NCBI RefSeq assembly: GCF_005047355.1 | Contig: NZ_SUMC01000003.1 | Coordinates: 124,001 to 188,000 of the forward strand | Reading direction: 5' to 3' | Length of the DNA: 64,000 bases | Source: Actinacidiphila oryziradicis | Lineage (GTDB): Bacteria > Actinomycetota > Actinomycetes > Streptomycetales > Streptomycetaceae | In this document: positions 1 to 8,845 of the stretch, piece by piece | How positions within the stretch are numbered: the first letter of the stretch is position 1 | How the letters are laid out: every line of letters begins with the position of its first letter | The notes under the pieces: model-generated | What the model saw: only the letters and a program-made list of their open reading frames with translations | What the model was told of the DNA's origin: nothing | Databases searched by the model: none | Made by a program: the position numbers and the translations under genes

Positions 1-1
1 C

Positions 2-937
2 TCCACCGGGCAGACCGTCCTGAACACCATCCGGGCGCTGCACACCGGGCACAGCCGTGACCGCTACGTGGTGGTCGCGCTGGTCGACATGCGGTCCGCC
101 GCCGATCGTGAGCGGCTCGCCAAGCTCGCCGCCGAACTGGGCGCCCGGGTGGACGTGGTGGCGCTCGCCACAGGCACGGTGACGCTGCCGGAGGACGTGC
201 TGGAGCGGGGCAAGGGCCTGGTCGCCGTCTACGAGCTCGCCGCCGCCGCCACCGAGGCCACCGGCCGGTTCTCCGGCTACGGCCCACGCGATGACGACGA
301 CGAACTGGAGGCGCGGCAGGCCGCACGGGTCGAACTCGGCATGCCGGGAGGTCTCCGGGCCCGCGACACAGCCCCCGAGACGCCGCAGGCTGTACGCGTC
401 GACCTCGGCTGGCCCGAGGGGCTGCCCGACGGCGGCCGGCACGGCTTCACTTCCGCGCACCGGGACCGGCTGGAGGCCGCGCTGCCGGGCATGGCGGAAC
501 GTATCGCCACCGCCCTCCCGGCCGAGGCGCGCCGCGGCCGGGTGCTCGTCCTCGGCAACGAGGAGCTGATGTACGCCCCACTGCGGCTCGCCGGGGCCCT
601 GGAGAGCGTCCTGGACGGCGCTGACGTGCGATTCTCAACCACAACGCGGTCGCCGGTGCTCGCGGTGGACGACCCCGGGTACGCGATCCGCACCCGGATC
701 TCCTTCCCCGCGCACGACAGCCCGGCCGACGATCCCGTCCACGGACCGCCCGGCGAGCGCTACGCGTACAACGTCGCGGGCGCCGGCTTCGACGCGGTCG
801 TCGCCGTCGTGGACTCGGCGGGGGACACCCCCGGGCTGCACGCCCCCGGCGGTCTGCTCGACCGCCTCGCCGCGCACACCGGCCGGGTGCTGCTCGCCCC
901 CGTACCCGCGTACACCCCGAACAACGGACAGGCCTGA
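2..937 (+). CDS. Phosphoribosyltransferase/TRSP-domain protein of a Ter-type module (5' partial)
   Basis: The reading frame is open from the window edge, so the N-terminus is missing; 311 residues are visible. The first part (VVALVDMRSAADRERL, then VDVVALATGTV) resembles the end of an orotate-PRTase-like (PRTase_2) domain. The C-terminal half carries FSTTTRSPV, the T-R-S-P signature of the TRSP domain, followed by ERYAYNV. In tellurite-resistance-associated (Ter) biosynthetic operons this PRTase-TRSP protein precedes a StiP protease and a HAD phosphatase, exactly the order seen here with a 4-nt gap to StiP. The module has been proposed to make a nucleoside-like metabolite; that role is family-level inference, not shown by this sequence. 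Confidence 0.8.
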   Translation, partial: STGQTVLNTIRALHTGHSRDRYVVVALVDMRSAADRERLAKLAAELGARVDVVALATGTVTLPEDVLERGKGLVAVYELAAAATEATGRFSGYGPRDDDDELEARQAARVELGMPGGLRARDTAPETPQAVRVDLGWPEGLPDGGRHGFTSAHRDRLEAALPGMAERIATALPAEARRGRVLVLGNEELMYAPLRLAGALESVLDGADVRFSTTTRSPVLAVDDPGYAIRTRISFPAHDSPADDPVHGPPGERYAYNVAGAGFDAVVAVVDSAGDTPGLHAPGGLLDRLAAHTGRVLLAPVPAYTPNNGQA

Positions 938-941
938 ACAC

Positions 942-2174
942 ATGACCCAGACCCGCGCGCTACCCGCCCCCCTCCGAGGACCCACGTTCTCCTCGTACGC
1001 CCCGGAAGAGGTCGGCTGGCTGCTCAAGGACCTGTCCGGTACCGAACTGGAGGCACCCACCGAGGAGCGCGAGGAAGCGATCCAGAGCGGCGGCGCCCAC
1101 TACGCCGAATCACTGCCGGTCGAATACCAGCCCAGCGCCGATTACCAGGCCCTGTTCCGCGCCGCGCTCGACACCTCCGCGGACCGCATCGCCCGCGCCG
1201 TAGGGGCCGTCACAGAGCTTGTGCTGTCGGAACGCGGCCCGGACGCCGTCCTGGTCTCCCTGGCCCGCGCCGGTACCCCGGTAGGCGTCCTGATGCGCCG
1301 CTGGGCACAGCACGCCCACGGCCTGGACCTCTCCCACTACGCCGTCTCCATCGTGCGAGGCCGGGGCATCGACCCCACCGCCCTGCGCTGGCTGGCCGCC
1401 AACCACGACCCGGCCAACGTGGTGTTCGTCGACGGCTGGACGGGCAAGGGCGCCATCACCCGGGAGCTCGCGGCGGCCGTCAAGCCCTTCGGCGCCTTCG
1501 ACCCCGAGATCGCCGTCCTCGCCGACCCCGGCGGCTGCGTCCGCACCTACGGCACCCGGGACGACTTCCTCATCCCCTCCGCCTGCCTCAACTCCACCGT
1601 CTCCGGCCTGGTCTCCCGCACCGTGCTGCGCGCCGACCTGATCGGCCCGGACGAGTTCCACGGCGCCAAGTTCTACCGCGAGCTCACCGACGCCGATGTG
1701 TCCGGCCTCTTCCTGGACACCGTGACGGCCCGTTTCGCCGCCGTCGCCGCCGATGTCGCGCTGGACGTCAAGGCACTCCAGTCGCAGGACCGCACCCCCA
1801 CCTGGGAGGGCTGGGCCGCCGTCGAGCGGATCAGCGAGGAGTACGGGATCGGCGACGTCAACCTCGTCAAGCCCGGCGTCGGCGAGACCACCCGCGTGCT
1901 GCTCCGCCGCGTCCCCTGGCGCATCCTCGCCCAGCGCGGCGCCGGTGCCGACCTCGACCACGTCAGGCTCCTCGCCGAGCAGCGCGGCGTCCCCGTGGAC
2001 GAGGTCGACGGCCTTCCGTACTCCTGCGTCGGCCTGATCCACCCGCGCTTCACGCGTGGCGCGACGGGTGCGGACGGGCTCGCGGCGGAGCGGGGGTACG
2101 GGGGTCGTCCCCCGGGAGAGGGCGGTACGCGTGGCGCGACGGGTGCGGACGGCAAGGCGGTGGCGGCCAAGTGA
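942..2174 (+). CDS. StiP-like cysteine protease with PELOTA-type RNA-binding C-terminus (Ter module)
   Basis: 410 residues. The N-terminal region ([15 protein letters not shown], later [13 protein letters not shown] and [18 protein letters not shown]) matches what is known of StiP-type putative cysteine proteases found in Ter-associated operons. The segment ending [14 protein letters not shown] fits the PELOTA-like RNA-binding domain usually at the C-terminus. It starts 4 nt after the TRSP gene and overlaps the HAD gene by GTGA, so the three are one operon. Oddity: the last 40 residues are a Gly/Ala-rich tail made by a 75-nt in-frame duplication (26-bp direct repeat at 2052-2077 and 2127-2152) and look like a non-functional addition. 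Substrate unknown. Confidence 0.85.
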   Translation: MTQTRALPAPLRGPTFSSYAPEEVGWLLKDLSGTELEAPTEEREEAIQSGGAHYAESLPVEYQPSADYQALFRAALDTSADRIARAVGAVTELVLSERGPDAVLVSLARAGTPVGVLMRRWAQHAHGLDLSHYAVSIVRGRGIDPTALRWLAANHDPANVVFVDGWTGKGAITRELAAAVKPFGAFDPEIAVLADPGGCVRTYGTRDDFLIPSACLNSTVSGLVSRTVLRADLIGPDEFHGAKFYRELTDADVSGLFLDTVTARFAAVAADVALDVKALQSQDRTPTWEGWAAVERISEEYGIGDVNLVKPGVGETTRVLLRRVPWRILAQRGAGADLDHVRLLAEQRGVPVDEVDGLPYSCVGLIHPRFTRGATGADGLAAERGYGGRPPGEGGTRGATGADGKAVAAK

Positions 2175-2992
2175 CCACCGTCCCGCCCCGCGTCCTGGCC
2201 GCCAGCGACCTCGACCGTACGCTGATCTACTCGCCGTCCGCCCTCGCCCTCACCATGCCCGACGAGCACGCCCCACGCCTGCTCTGCGTCGAGGTGAACG
2301 AGGCGAGACCGCTCTCCTTCATGACCGAGACCGCGGCCTGGCTGCTCACCCGGCTCGCCGCCGCGGCCGAGTTCGTGCCCGCGACCACCCGCACCCGCAA
2401 GCAGTACCGCCGGATCAATCTCCCCGGCCCCGTACCCCGCTTCGCGATCACCGCCAACGGCGGCCACATCCTCGTCAAGGGCCGCACCGACCACGAGTGG
2501 CACGCCGAGATGCGCCGCCGCCTGGCGGAAGGCTCCGCCCCCCTCGGCGAGATCCAGGAGTACCTCGCCCGCACCGCCGACCCTCTCTGGCTGCGCAAGG
2601 AGCGCATCGCAGAGGATCTCTTCGTCTACCTGGTCGTCGAACGCTCCCTCCTGCCCGAAGGCTGGGTCAAGGAGCTCGCCGACTGGGCCGACGAACGCGG
2701 CTGGGGCGTCTCCCTCCAGGGCCGCAAGATCTACGCCGTCCCCAAGCCCCTCACCAAGAGCGCCGCCCTCGCCGAAGTCGTCCGCCGCACCGGCGCCGAA
2801 CACGTCCTCGCCGCCGGCGACTCGCTCCTCGACGCCGATCTCCTCCTCGCCGCCCACACCGGCTGGCGCCCCGGCCACGGCGAACTCGCCGACGCAGGCT
2901 GGTCCGCCCCCCACATCCACGCCCTGGACACGGCCGGCGTCGCGGCGGGCGAGGAGATCCTCCGCCGGATGCTGGCGGCGTCCGAACGCTGA
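2171..2992 (+). CDS. HAD-superfamily phosphatase (Ter module)
   Basis: 273 residues with a GTG start inside the StiP stop (GTGA overlap). Motif I is [11 protein letters not shown] near the N-terminus, with the nucleophile Asp in DLDRT. The late acidic motif is [12 protein letters not shown] near residue 220, matching sucrose-phosphate-phosphatase-like HAD proteins. The lysine of motif III is probably in KPLTKSAAL. It is the third member of the PRTase-TRSP/StiP/HAD set and presumably dephosphorylates the intermediate of that pathway; the substrate cannot be read from the sequence. No terminator-like hairpin was noted, and 153 nt separate it from the next gene. Confidence 0.85.
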   Translation: MTTVPPRVLAASDLDRTLIYSPSALALTMPDEHAPRLLCVEVNEARPLSFMTETAAWLLTRLAAAAEFVPATTRTRKQYRRINLPGPVPRFAITANGGHILVKGRTDHEWHAEMRRRLAEGSAPLGEIQEYLARTADPLWLRKERIAEDLFVYLVVERSLLPEGWVKELADWADERGWGVSLQGRKIYAVPKPLTKSAALAEVVRRTGAEHVLAAGDSLLDADLLLAAHTGWRPGHGELADAGWSAPHIHALDTAGVAAGEEILRRMLAASER

Positions 2993-3145
2993 GCCGCAGC
3001 CGAACACGGCACCGGCGCGCGAGGGGGTTCCCGGGCGCGCCGGGCGGCGCCGGGCCAGTTCAGGCGGGCATGACCCGCACGTCGTACTGCGGGATCCACT
3101 TGTCACGAGCCGTCACACTCCGCCGCAGGACAAGGACCGGGATCC

Positions 3146-3997
3146 ATGCCGCCGAGGAACAACCCCACGGCACGTCAGGCGCGACTGGGCGCGGAGCTGC
3201 GCAAGATGCGTGAGCGAGCCGGGATGACCGCACGGGAGGCGGCCATTCGGATCAGCTCGAACCACGTGATGCTCAGCCATCAAGAAGCAGGTCGTAGTGG
3301 TACGAGCGAGGACCGTATCCGACGGCTCGCGGGTGTCTATTCCTGTGACGATGACGCTCTCATCGATGCCTTGGCCGCCATGGCGAACGAGCGGGGCAAG
3401 GGATGGTGGGAGGAGTCCCGGGGCATCCTGGCCCAGAGCCTTCTGGATCTCACCGAGCTCGAACATCACGCCACGTTCGTACGCACGTATCAAGTCGTGC
3501 ACATCCCCGGGCTGTTTCAGACCGAGGAGTACATGCGTGCCGTCTTCAACCTCTCGGCATCGCAGCTTTCTGCTGCTGACCGTGACGCCCAGATCGAGCA
3601 CCGGCTGCGGCGCCAGCGGATCATCGAGCCGGAGGTCCGGGTTCCCCACCTGGCGATCATCCACGAAGCGGCGCTCCACATGCGCTTCGGCGGCCGGAAG
3701 GTCGCCCGCGCGCAACTCGACCGCGTCCTGGAGCTGTCGCACCGCGAGAACGTGACCGTGCGGGTGGTCGCGTACGACGCCGAAGGGTTCATGGGAGCCG
3801 GAAACCCGCTCATGTACGTGGGCGGCCCCGTTCCTCAACTCGACACAGTGCAACTCGACGCCGTGCACGACATCCTTCTTCTGGACGCCGAAGCTCAACT
3901 CGCAAAGTACCGGAACCTCCTCGACCGTATGGAGAAGATGTCGCTTACGGCCGAAGGGGCCAGGGACTTCATTCACCGCATGGCGCAGCAGACATGA
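3146..3997 (+). CDS. XRE-family helix-turn-helix regulator with DUF5753 domain
   Basis: 283 residues. An N-terminal HTH (about residues 10-65; LGAELRKMRERAGMTAREAA) is followed by the DUF5753 sensor region (about 105-280) with HIPGLFQTEEYMRAV and LRRQRIIE. This is the standard architecture of the very numerous Streptomyces regulators that pair with small DUF397 proteins. The next gene is such a DUF397 protein and overlaps by ATGA, so the pair is co-translated. Some family members affect sporulation and antibiotic production; the target here is unknown. The start was chosen at ATG 3146, preceded by AAGGACCGGGATCC. Confidence 0.92.
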   Translation: MPPRNNPTARQARLGAELRKMRERAGMTAREAAIRISSNHVMLSHQEAGRSGTSEDRIRRLAGVYSCDDDALIDALAAMANERGKGWWEESRGILAQSLLDLTELEHHATFVRTYQVVHIPGLFQTEEYMRAVFNLSASQLSAADRDAQIEHRLRRQRIIEPEVRVPHLAIIHEAALHMRFGGRKVARAQLDRVLELSHRENVTVRVVAYDAEGFMGAGNPLMYVGGPVPQLDTVQLDAVHDILLLDAEAQLAKYRNLLDRMEKMSLTAEGARDFIHRMAQQT

Positions 3998-4215
3998 GAG
4001 GCCTCAAGATGTCCACACCACTCATCAACTGGCAGAAGTCCTCGTTCTCCGCCGGGGGCGACAACAACGCCTGCGTCGAGCTGGCCGCCGCCCCCGGTGG
4101 CGTTGGCATCCACCTCCGCGAGAGCGACGACCCCACCCTCATACTCACCACCACACCCGCCCAACTCCGGGCCTTCATACGCGCCGTCAAGTCCGGCGAC
4201 TTCGAGCAGCCGTGA
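3994..4215 (+). CDS. DUF397 small protein, partner of the DUF5753 regulator
   Basis: 73 residues, hallmark DUF397 pattern: NWQKSSFSAGGDNNACVELA, HLRESDDPTL and a final IRAVKSGDFE. It starts within the stop of the upstream regulator (ATGA overlap); ATG 4009 is an alternative start five codons in. Known DUF397 proteins act with their cognate DUF5753 regulator as a two-gene unit resembling antitoxin/regulator pairs. A second, frameshifted copy of this gene lies about 1 kb downstream at 5055-5241. Confidence 0.92.
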   Translation: MRGLKMSTPLINWQKSSFSAGGDNNACVELAAAPGGVGIHLRESDDPTLILTTTPAQLRAFIRAVKSGDFEQP

Positions 4216-4353
4216 GTTGAGGCGCCCGGGGCGGGGCTTGGCCCGGGTGTGGCGTCGCGGACGGTCTGTCCGGCAGCGTGGAACGTATCGGGACAAAGCT
4301 TGCCGATCAGAGGGCTCTACCGGAGCAGTCGCCCAAACCACTAAAGTGAAGGC

Positions 4354-5001
4354 ATGCCCGGTGAATTGGTGCCCGATCGCGGCGAGCTGCGCGCGTCTCA
4401 CGAGGATCGAGACTGGGCCGTGGAGCGGCTACGGGTCGCTGCCGGAGACGGCCGGTTGACCCTGGACGAGCTGGACGAACGGCTTGATGTGGCGCTGAAG
4501 GCCCGTACGTACGGGGAGCTTGAGGCGCTGTTCGTGGATCTGCCGGCGGATGGACCGGCGCCGGCGGGCGGTGTCGCGGCCGTTTCGCCGAAGGACATGT
4601 CGCGGATCGTGGTCGACAGCGCGAGCGCGAAGCGAGACGGTCCTTGGGTGGTACCGCAGCGTATGGGGATCGAGTCCAAGAGCGGCTCTGTCGTGCTTGA
4701 TTTCACCAGTGCCATCATCGCGTTGCCCACGTTGGAGATCGAGGCATCGGTGCGCAGCGGGTCGGTGACCCTGGTCGTTCCGCCGGACGTTTTCGTGGAC
4801 GTCGATGATGTGGCGGTGAAAAGCGGCAGCGTGCACAATCGGGCGCAACCCGCCCCCGCGACGCCGGTCCGGCTGCGCGTCCATGTGACGGGGAAGGTGC
4901 GCAGCGGAAGCATCACGGTACGACCGCCCAGGCCACCCCGCCGCAGCTTCTGGCAGTGGCTGCTGCGGCGCCCTCGACCGATGACAGCAATCGCTCGCTG
5001 A
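4354..5001 (+). CDS. DUF1707 / LiaF-like C-terminal domain protein
   Basis: 215 residues. Residues 10-60 form the DUF1707 domain, an SHOCT-like N-terminal helical module with RASHEDRDWAVERLRVAAGD, LTLDELDERLD and TYGELEALFVDLP. The rest is a beta-rich repeat segment with three GS(V/I) turns (SKSGSVVLDF, VRSGSVTLVVP, VKSGSVHN, VRSGSITV), as in LiaF-like cell-envelope stress proteins. The C-terminus is basic and aromatic (RRSFWQWLLRR). No membrane segment is evident. The function of DUF1707 proteins is not established; a role in envelope sensing is inference from the LiaF-like half. Confidence 0.8.
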   Translation: MPGELVPDRGELRASHEDRDWAVERLRVAAGDGRLTLDELDERLDVALKARTYGELEALFVDLPADGPAPAGGVAAVSPKDMSRIVVDSASAKRDGPWVVPQRMGIESKSGSVVLDFTSAIIALPTLEIEASVRSGSVTLVVPPDVFVDVDDVAVKSGSVHNRAQPAPATPVRLRVHVTGKVRSGSITVRPPRPPRRSFWQWLLRRPRPMTAIAR

Positions 5002-5054
5002 CGGATCAGGCGGCCCCGGGTATGCGCGGTCGTTGGTTTGTCGCAGGTCGCGAC

Positions 5055-5241
5055 GTGAGCTGGCAGAAGTCGTCGTTCTCCGGCGGCGGCGAAGGCAACG
5101 CCTGCGTCGAGCTAGCCGCCTCCGCCGACGGGGGCATACCTCCGGGAGAGCGATGACCCCACGCTCATACTCACCACCACGCCCGCCCGGCTCAGCGCCT
5201 TCATACGCGCCATCAAGTCCGGCGACTTCATCCAGCCCTGA
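5055..5241 (+). pseudogene. Frameshifted DUF397 gene
   Basis: From GTG 5055 the frame reads VSWQKSSFSGGGEGNACVEL and stops at 5156. From 5140 the next frame reads LRESDDPTLILTTTPARL through IRAIKSGDFIQP to TGA 5241. Together these align end to end with the intact DUF397 gene at 3994-4215. Relative to that copy, two bases are missing in the GGCATCCACCTCC region (here GGCATACCTCC, about 5134-5142). No XRE/DUF5753 partner lies next to it, so it looks like an orphan duplicate that has decayed. Confidence 0.8.
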
Positions 5242-5302
5242 CCACCCACATGCGGCGGGGGTGCGCCGGGCCGGTCCTCAGGCCCGCTCGGCGAGGGCAG
5301 GA

Positions 5303-5926
5303 CTACGGGACGAACACCGCGCGGGTGCAGGCGTCCCGCGCCGCCTCGACGCGTGCCGCGTTGGGCCGCTCGCTGGCGGCGATGAAGGCGAGGGCTTCCT
5401 CCTTGGTGCGGCCGCCAGTGACATGGCGGTCCAGGAGGCGCGCCTCGCGCACCGCTTCGGGGGTGTCGATGAACCAGAGCTCGTCGAGCAGGTCGCGTAC
5501 GGGCTCCCAGCCCAGGGCGTCGTCGGCGAGGTAGTTGCCCTCGGTGACGACCAGCCGGGTGTCAGGGAGGACGACGAGCGCGGCGGCGACGGGCTCGTCC
5601 AGGGCGCGGTCGAACCCGGGGGCGTAGAGCGGCCGGTGGTGCTCGGAGCGCAGCCGGCGCAGGAGGTGTACGTATCCGTCGGCGTCGAAGGTGTCGGGGG
5701 CGCCCTTGCGGCCGCGCAGGCCGAGCCGGTCCAGCTGGGCGTTGGACAGGTGAAAACCGTCCATCGGCACGTACGCCGCCGTATCCGCGCCCAGGCGCGC
5801 GTTGACGCCGTCCACCAGGGTGCGGGCCAGCGTGGATTTCCCGGCGGCGGGCGGCCCGGAAATCCCGAGCAGCATCCGGCGGCCTGAGATGCTGGGTACT
5901 AGAGCGATGGCGTCATCGACGAGCAT
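5303..5926 (-). CDS. Uridine-kinase-like P-loop nucleoside/nucleotide kinase
   Basis: 207 residues. Walker A is GISGPPAAGKSTLA near residue 20; later motifs are YVPMDGFHLSNAQL, the base/substrate loop typical of uridine kinase and pantothenate-kinase-like enzymes, and VVTEGNYLADDALGW. It belongs to the family annotated as nucleoside/nucleotide kinase family protein (FrcK/UDK-like); the substrate is not certain. ATG 5926 was chosen because AAGGTG lies 6 nt upstream; an in-frame GTG at 5935 is possible. It is transcribed divergently from the O-methyltransferase, with only 40 nt between starts. Confidence 0.85.
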   Translation of the reverse strand: MLVDDAIALVPSISGRRMLLGISGPPAAGKSTLARTLVDGVNARLGADTAAYVPMDGFHLSNAQLDRLGLRGRKGAPDTFDADGYVHLLRRLRSEHHRPLYAPGFDRALDEPVAAALVVLPDTRLVVTEGNYLADDALGWEPVRDLLDELWFIDTPEAVREARLLDRHVTGGRTKEEALAFIAASERPNAARVEAARDACTRAVFVP

Positions 5927-5966
5927 GTCCGTCACCTTAGGTGCTGATCCAGGAGAACGACGAAAC

Positions 5967-6626
5967 GTGTACGAGACCAAGAACCCGCCCCTCACCCCCG
6001 AGCTCTACGCTTACGTGCTGGCCCACAATCCGCCGCTCGACCCAGTCCAGCGGGAACTCGTCGACATCACCCATACCCGCCTCGCCGGCGAGGCGGGTAT
6101 GCAGACCGCCGAGGAGCAGGCACCGCTGCTCACGTTTCTGGTAGGGCTCCTGGGCGCCCGGAACATCGTGGAGGTCGGCACCTTCACCGGCCTGTCCACC
6201 CTCTCCATGGCCATGGCCCTGCCCGCCGACGGCAGGATCATCGCCTGTGACATCTCCGAGGAGTGGACCGCCATCGGCCGCCAGGCCTGGGCCAAGGCCG
6301 GCGTCGCCGACCGCATCGACCTGCGCATCGCCCCTGCCCTGGACACCCTCCGGGCGCTGCCGACGGACCCCTGGATCGACTTCGTCTTCCTCGACGCGGA
6401 CAAGGAGAACTACGTCAACTACTGGGAGGAGCTCGTGCCCCGGCTGCTCCCCGGCGGGGTCGTCGTCGCCGACAACACCCTCCTGCAGGGGCGCGTCACC
6501 GACCCCACAGCCGACGGCGCCACGGCTGGCATCCGCGCCTTCAACGACCGTGTCCAGTCCGACGAGCGCGTCGAGGCCGTGCTCCTCACCGTCGCGGACG
6601 GCCTGACCCTGGCCCGGAAGCGCTGA
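5967..6626 (+). CDS. SAM-dependent O-methyltransferase (caffeoyl-CoA OMT-like)
   Basis: 219 residues. Family features: NIVEVGTFTGLSTLSMAMAL (SAM-binding motif I), IIACDISEEW, and WIDFVFLDADKENYVNYWEE, the metal-binding D-A-D-K segment of class I cation-dependent O-methyltransferases, followed by GGVVVADNTLLQGRV. GTG 5967 was chosen because AGGAG lies 11 nt upstream and homologues begin near YETKNPPLTP. The 3' end overlaps the convergent DUF4383 gene by 41 nt. The acceptor substrate is unknown; such enzymes methylate catechol-like hydroxyls. Confidence 0.92.
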   Translation: MYETKNPPLTPELYAYVLAHNPPLDPVQRELVDITHTRLAGEAGMQTAEEQAPLLTFLVGLLGARNIVEVGTFTGLSTLSMAMALPADGRIIACDISEEWTAIGRQAWAKAGVADRIDLRIAPALDTLRALPTDPWIDFVFLDADKENYVNYWEELVPRLLPGGVVVADNTLLQGRVTDPTADGATAGIRAFNDRVQSDERVEAVLLTVADGLTLARKR

Positions 6627-7185
6627 GCGCCGGGCGCTGCTGAGCGCTGTGCTGCGGCAGTGCGCCGGGCTGGTCCGCGCGGGCTGCCAGCGCCGCTCGT
6701 ACCGCCGCCTCGTGCTCCGCCGCCTCGGGGTGCCGCTGCTGCCAGTACGGGTTGTCGTGCGGCAGGCCGCCGCTCACCCGCCCGTACATGCCGAAGAACA
6801 TCAGCACCAGGCCCACAACGAAGCTGAACAGCACATTCGGCATCCGGAACGCCAGGAAATTGCGCGAGGAGTCCAGCAGGGCCAGATTTACGAAGCCGCT
6901 CAGCAGGAACGCCACACCGAGCAGCATGTTCAGGTTCGAGGCGAAATTCCCGCCGATCACCATACCGACGAAGAGCAACAGTCCGACGGCGATGGACAGC
7001 ACGCTCAGCGCGCCGTTCGTACTGAGCCCGGCCACTTTGTCGCCGTGTACGGAGAAGGCACCCACGTGGCCGAGCAGCCCCAGAATCCCGAACGCCAGCA
7101 GCGCCAGGCCCATCAGACCGGCACCGAACCGGTAGACATGGTTCAGCGGGTGATCGACGGGCAGATGTTCATGAAGTCGCAGCAT
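6586..7185 (-). CDS. DUF4383 membrane protein
   Basis: 199 residues with four predicted membrane segments: about residues 20-45 (AGLMGLALLAFGILGLL), 60-80, 85-105 (NMLLGVAFLLSGFVNLALL) and 115-135 (VLFSFVVGLVLMFFGMYG). A cytoplasmic tail rich in His/Ala/Gln follows. The arrangement matches DUF4383 proteins widespread in actinobacteria; no function is known. The gene is convergent with the O-methyltransferase and their coding ends overlap by 41 nt, so transcription of one should interfere with the other unless termination is tight. Confidence 0.85.
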   Translation of the reverse strand: MLRLHEHLPVDHPLNHVYRFGAGLMGLALLAFGILGLLGHVGAFSVHGDKVAGLSTNGALSVLSIAVGLLLFVGMVIGGNFASNLNMLLGVAFLLSGFVNLALLDSSRNFLAFRMPNVLFSFVVGLVLMFFGMYGRVSGGLPHDNPYWQQRHPEAAEHEAAVRAALAARADQPGALPQHSAQQRPALSASGPGSGRPRR

Positions 7186-7269
7186 AAGAGGTCCCCTTAG
7201 CTTCCCGTCCCTCCCGTTCCAGCATCCGCCCGTGGGCCGCAGCCTTCAAGTCATGGCTAACCTGGTGCC

Positions 7270-7479
7270 ATGCCCCGATACGAGTACCGCTGCCGTTCCT
7301 GTGGGACCACCTTCGAACTGAACCGGCCGATGGCCGAGTCCGCCGCGCCCGCCGCGTGCCCGGAAGGGCACGACGACACTGTCAAGCTGCTTTCCACCGT
7401 CGCGGTGGGCGGCAGCGCGGCGGCCCCGGTACCCAGCGGCGGTGGCGGTGGCTGCTGCGGCGGCGGGTGCTGCGGGTAG
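7270..7479 (+). CDS. FmdB-family zinc-ribbon protein
   Basis: 69 residues. Begins MPRYEYRCRSCGTTFELN, with CRSC as the first zinc-binding knuckle and ACPEG as part of the second, as in FmdB/CxxC_CxxC_SSSS regulators. The C-terminus is a Gly run ending CCGGGCCG, a cysteine-rich tail that is unusual for the domain but common in Streptomyces members. It is monocistronic, with only 18 nt to the convergent gene end. Role unknown; some relatives are thought to be regulators or metal-binding accessory proteins. Confidence 0.88.
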   Translation: MPRYEYRCRSCGTTFELNRPMAESAAPAACPEGHDDTVKLLSTVAVGGSAAAPVPSGGGGGCCGGGCCG

Positions 7480-7497
7480 GCGCGGCCGGAGTCGCGC

Positions 7498-8742
7498 CTA
7501 TCGGCCCGCCGCGCGGTCTTCGCGGATGTTGGCGACGACGCGGGACGCGGTCTCGCGTACCGCGGCGGTCTCGGTGAGGAAGTGCCAGTAGTCGGGGTGC
7601 CGACCGTGGAGCGCGGCGATGGCCCGGTCCAGGCGGCCGACGGCGTCGTCGAGGGGGCGGGCGTGGCGGGGCTCGGGGGTGGTGCGGCCCTGCATGGCCA
7701 GGCGCTGGGCGTCGCGGATGGCGAAGCGGGTCTTGTCGATCTCGGCCTTGGGGTCCTTGAGGACCTCGTTGAGCTTGCGGAGCCGGTCGCCGGCGGCGGA
7801 GACCGTGCCGTCGAGGTCGTCGAGGAGGGCACGGGCGGCGCTCAGCAAGGATGTGGCGTCGGCCCAGCGCTGCTCGTCGCGGGCCTTCGCGGCCTCGGTG
7901 AGCTTGGCCTCGGCCTGGGCCACGGTGGTGCCCGCCTGGGCGGGGACGTGTTGCAGGTCCTGCCAGCAGGCGAGGCTGAAGCGGCGCCGGAGTTCGCTGA
8001 GGATCGGGTCGACGCCCTCGGCGCGGGTCGAGAGGGCCTGGGCCCGGGTGCGGAGGGAGGCCAGGCGTTTGTCGATCTCCTGGGTCCGTTCGGGCAGTCT
8101 TTCCGCCTCGGTGCGGACCGCCTCGGCGCCGCGCAGGACCTCTTCGGCCCGCTTCAGGGTCTCCGGCACGCCGTGGGTGCCCGCGCCCTGGTTGAGCTTG
8201 GTCAGCTCGGGCGCCAGGGCCGCCAGCCGGGCCGCGAGGTCGTCCGCCCGCAGCCCCGCCGCCCGTACGGCGTCCAGCGCGTTGCTCGCGCCGAGCAGCG
8301 CCTGCCGGGCCCGCTCCACGGCTGGGGCCAGCTTGGCCAGCTGGGTCTCCGCCTTGCCCAGTAGGGGGCCGAGCCCCTCGGCGAACCGGTCCAGCTCGCC
8401 CTTGACGCGGGCCAGGTCGTCCTTGGCCCGGGTCAGCTCCGTCCGGGCCCGCCCCGCCGCTGAGGCGTCCAGCTCATCCCGGTCCAGGTCATGGGCATCG
8501 ACGGCGGCGATGTAAGCGCCGCTGACCTGGTCGATACGTATCCCGAGGGCATGGAAGTCCGCAGCGGCACGCTGGGCGGCGGGGGAGTTGTCCACCGCGG
8601 TGATCGTCTCTATCGAGATCACCAGATCGCGCTGGGCGGTGTCGAGCTCGTAGAAGGCCTGAGCGGCGGCATCCTTCGCAGCCTGGGCGTCGGCACGCAG
8701 ATTGTCGTCGCCGCGCCGCCACCACGAGCGTGCCGTCGTCAC
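7498..8742 (-). CDS. Long helical/coiled-coil conserved hypothetical protein
   Basis: 414 residues, almost entirely Ala/Leu/Arg/Glu/Asp-rich helix with heptad-like spacing throughout (for example ARVKGELDRFAEGLGPLLGK and LASLRTRAQALSTRAEGVDP). The N-terminus has the short aromatic-basic stretch ARSWWRRGDDNLRADAQAA. No signal peptide, membrane segment or catalytic motif is visible. GTG 8742 was preferred over an upstream in-frame ATG at 8778 because GGGAG lies 9 nt before it. It resembles actinobacterial coiled-coil proteins of unknown function; a scaffolding role is only a guess. Confidence 0.75.
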   Translation of the reverse strand: MTTARSWWRRGDDNLRADAQAAKDAAAQAFYELDTAQRDLVISIETITAVDNSPAAQRAAADFHALGIRIDQVSGAYIAAVDAHDLDRDELDASAAGRARTELTRAKDDLARVKGELDRFAEGLGPLLGKAETQLAKLAPAVERARQALLGASNALDAVRAAGLRADDLAARLAALAPELTKLNQGAGTHGVPETLKRAEEVLRGAEAVRTEAERLPERTQEIDKRLASLRTRAQALSTRAEGVDPILSELRRRFSLACWQDLQHVPAQAGTTVAQAEAKLTEAAKARDEQRWADATSLLSAARALLDDLDGTVSAAGDRLRKLNEVLKDPKAEIDKTRFAIRDAQRLAMQGRTTPEPRHARPLDDAVGRLDRAIAALHGRHPDYWHFLTETAAVRETASRVVANIREDRAAGR

Positions 8743-8845
8743 AGTCGGTCTCTCCCGCAGGTCCGCCGCCGGTGCCACTTATCGACCCCAGTCTCCCACC
8801 CGGGGATGTCGAATACACCGGCCGGGCCCGCCGCGGGCCGCTGTC

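Noticed and set aside
1673-3106. 477-codon minus-strand frame across StiP and HAD genes
   Set aside because: No domain and opposite to two genes with clear motifs; shadow frame.
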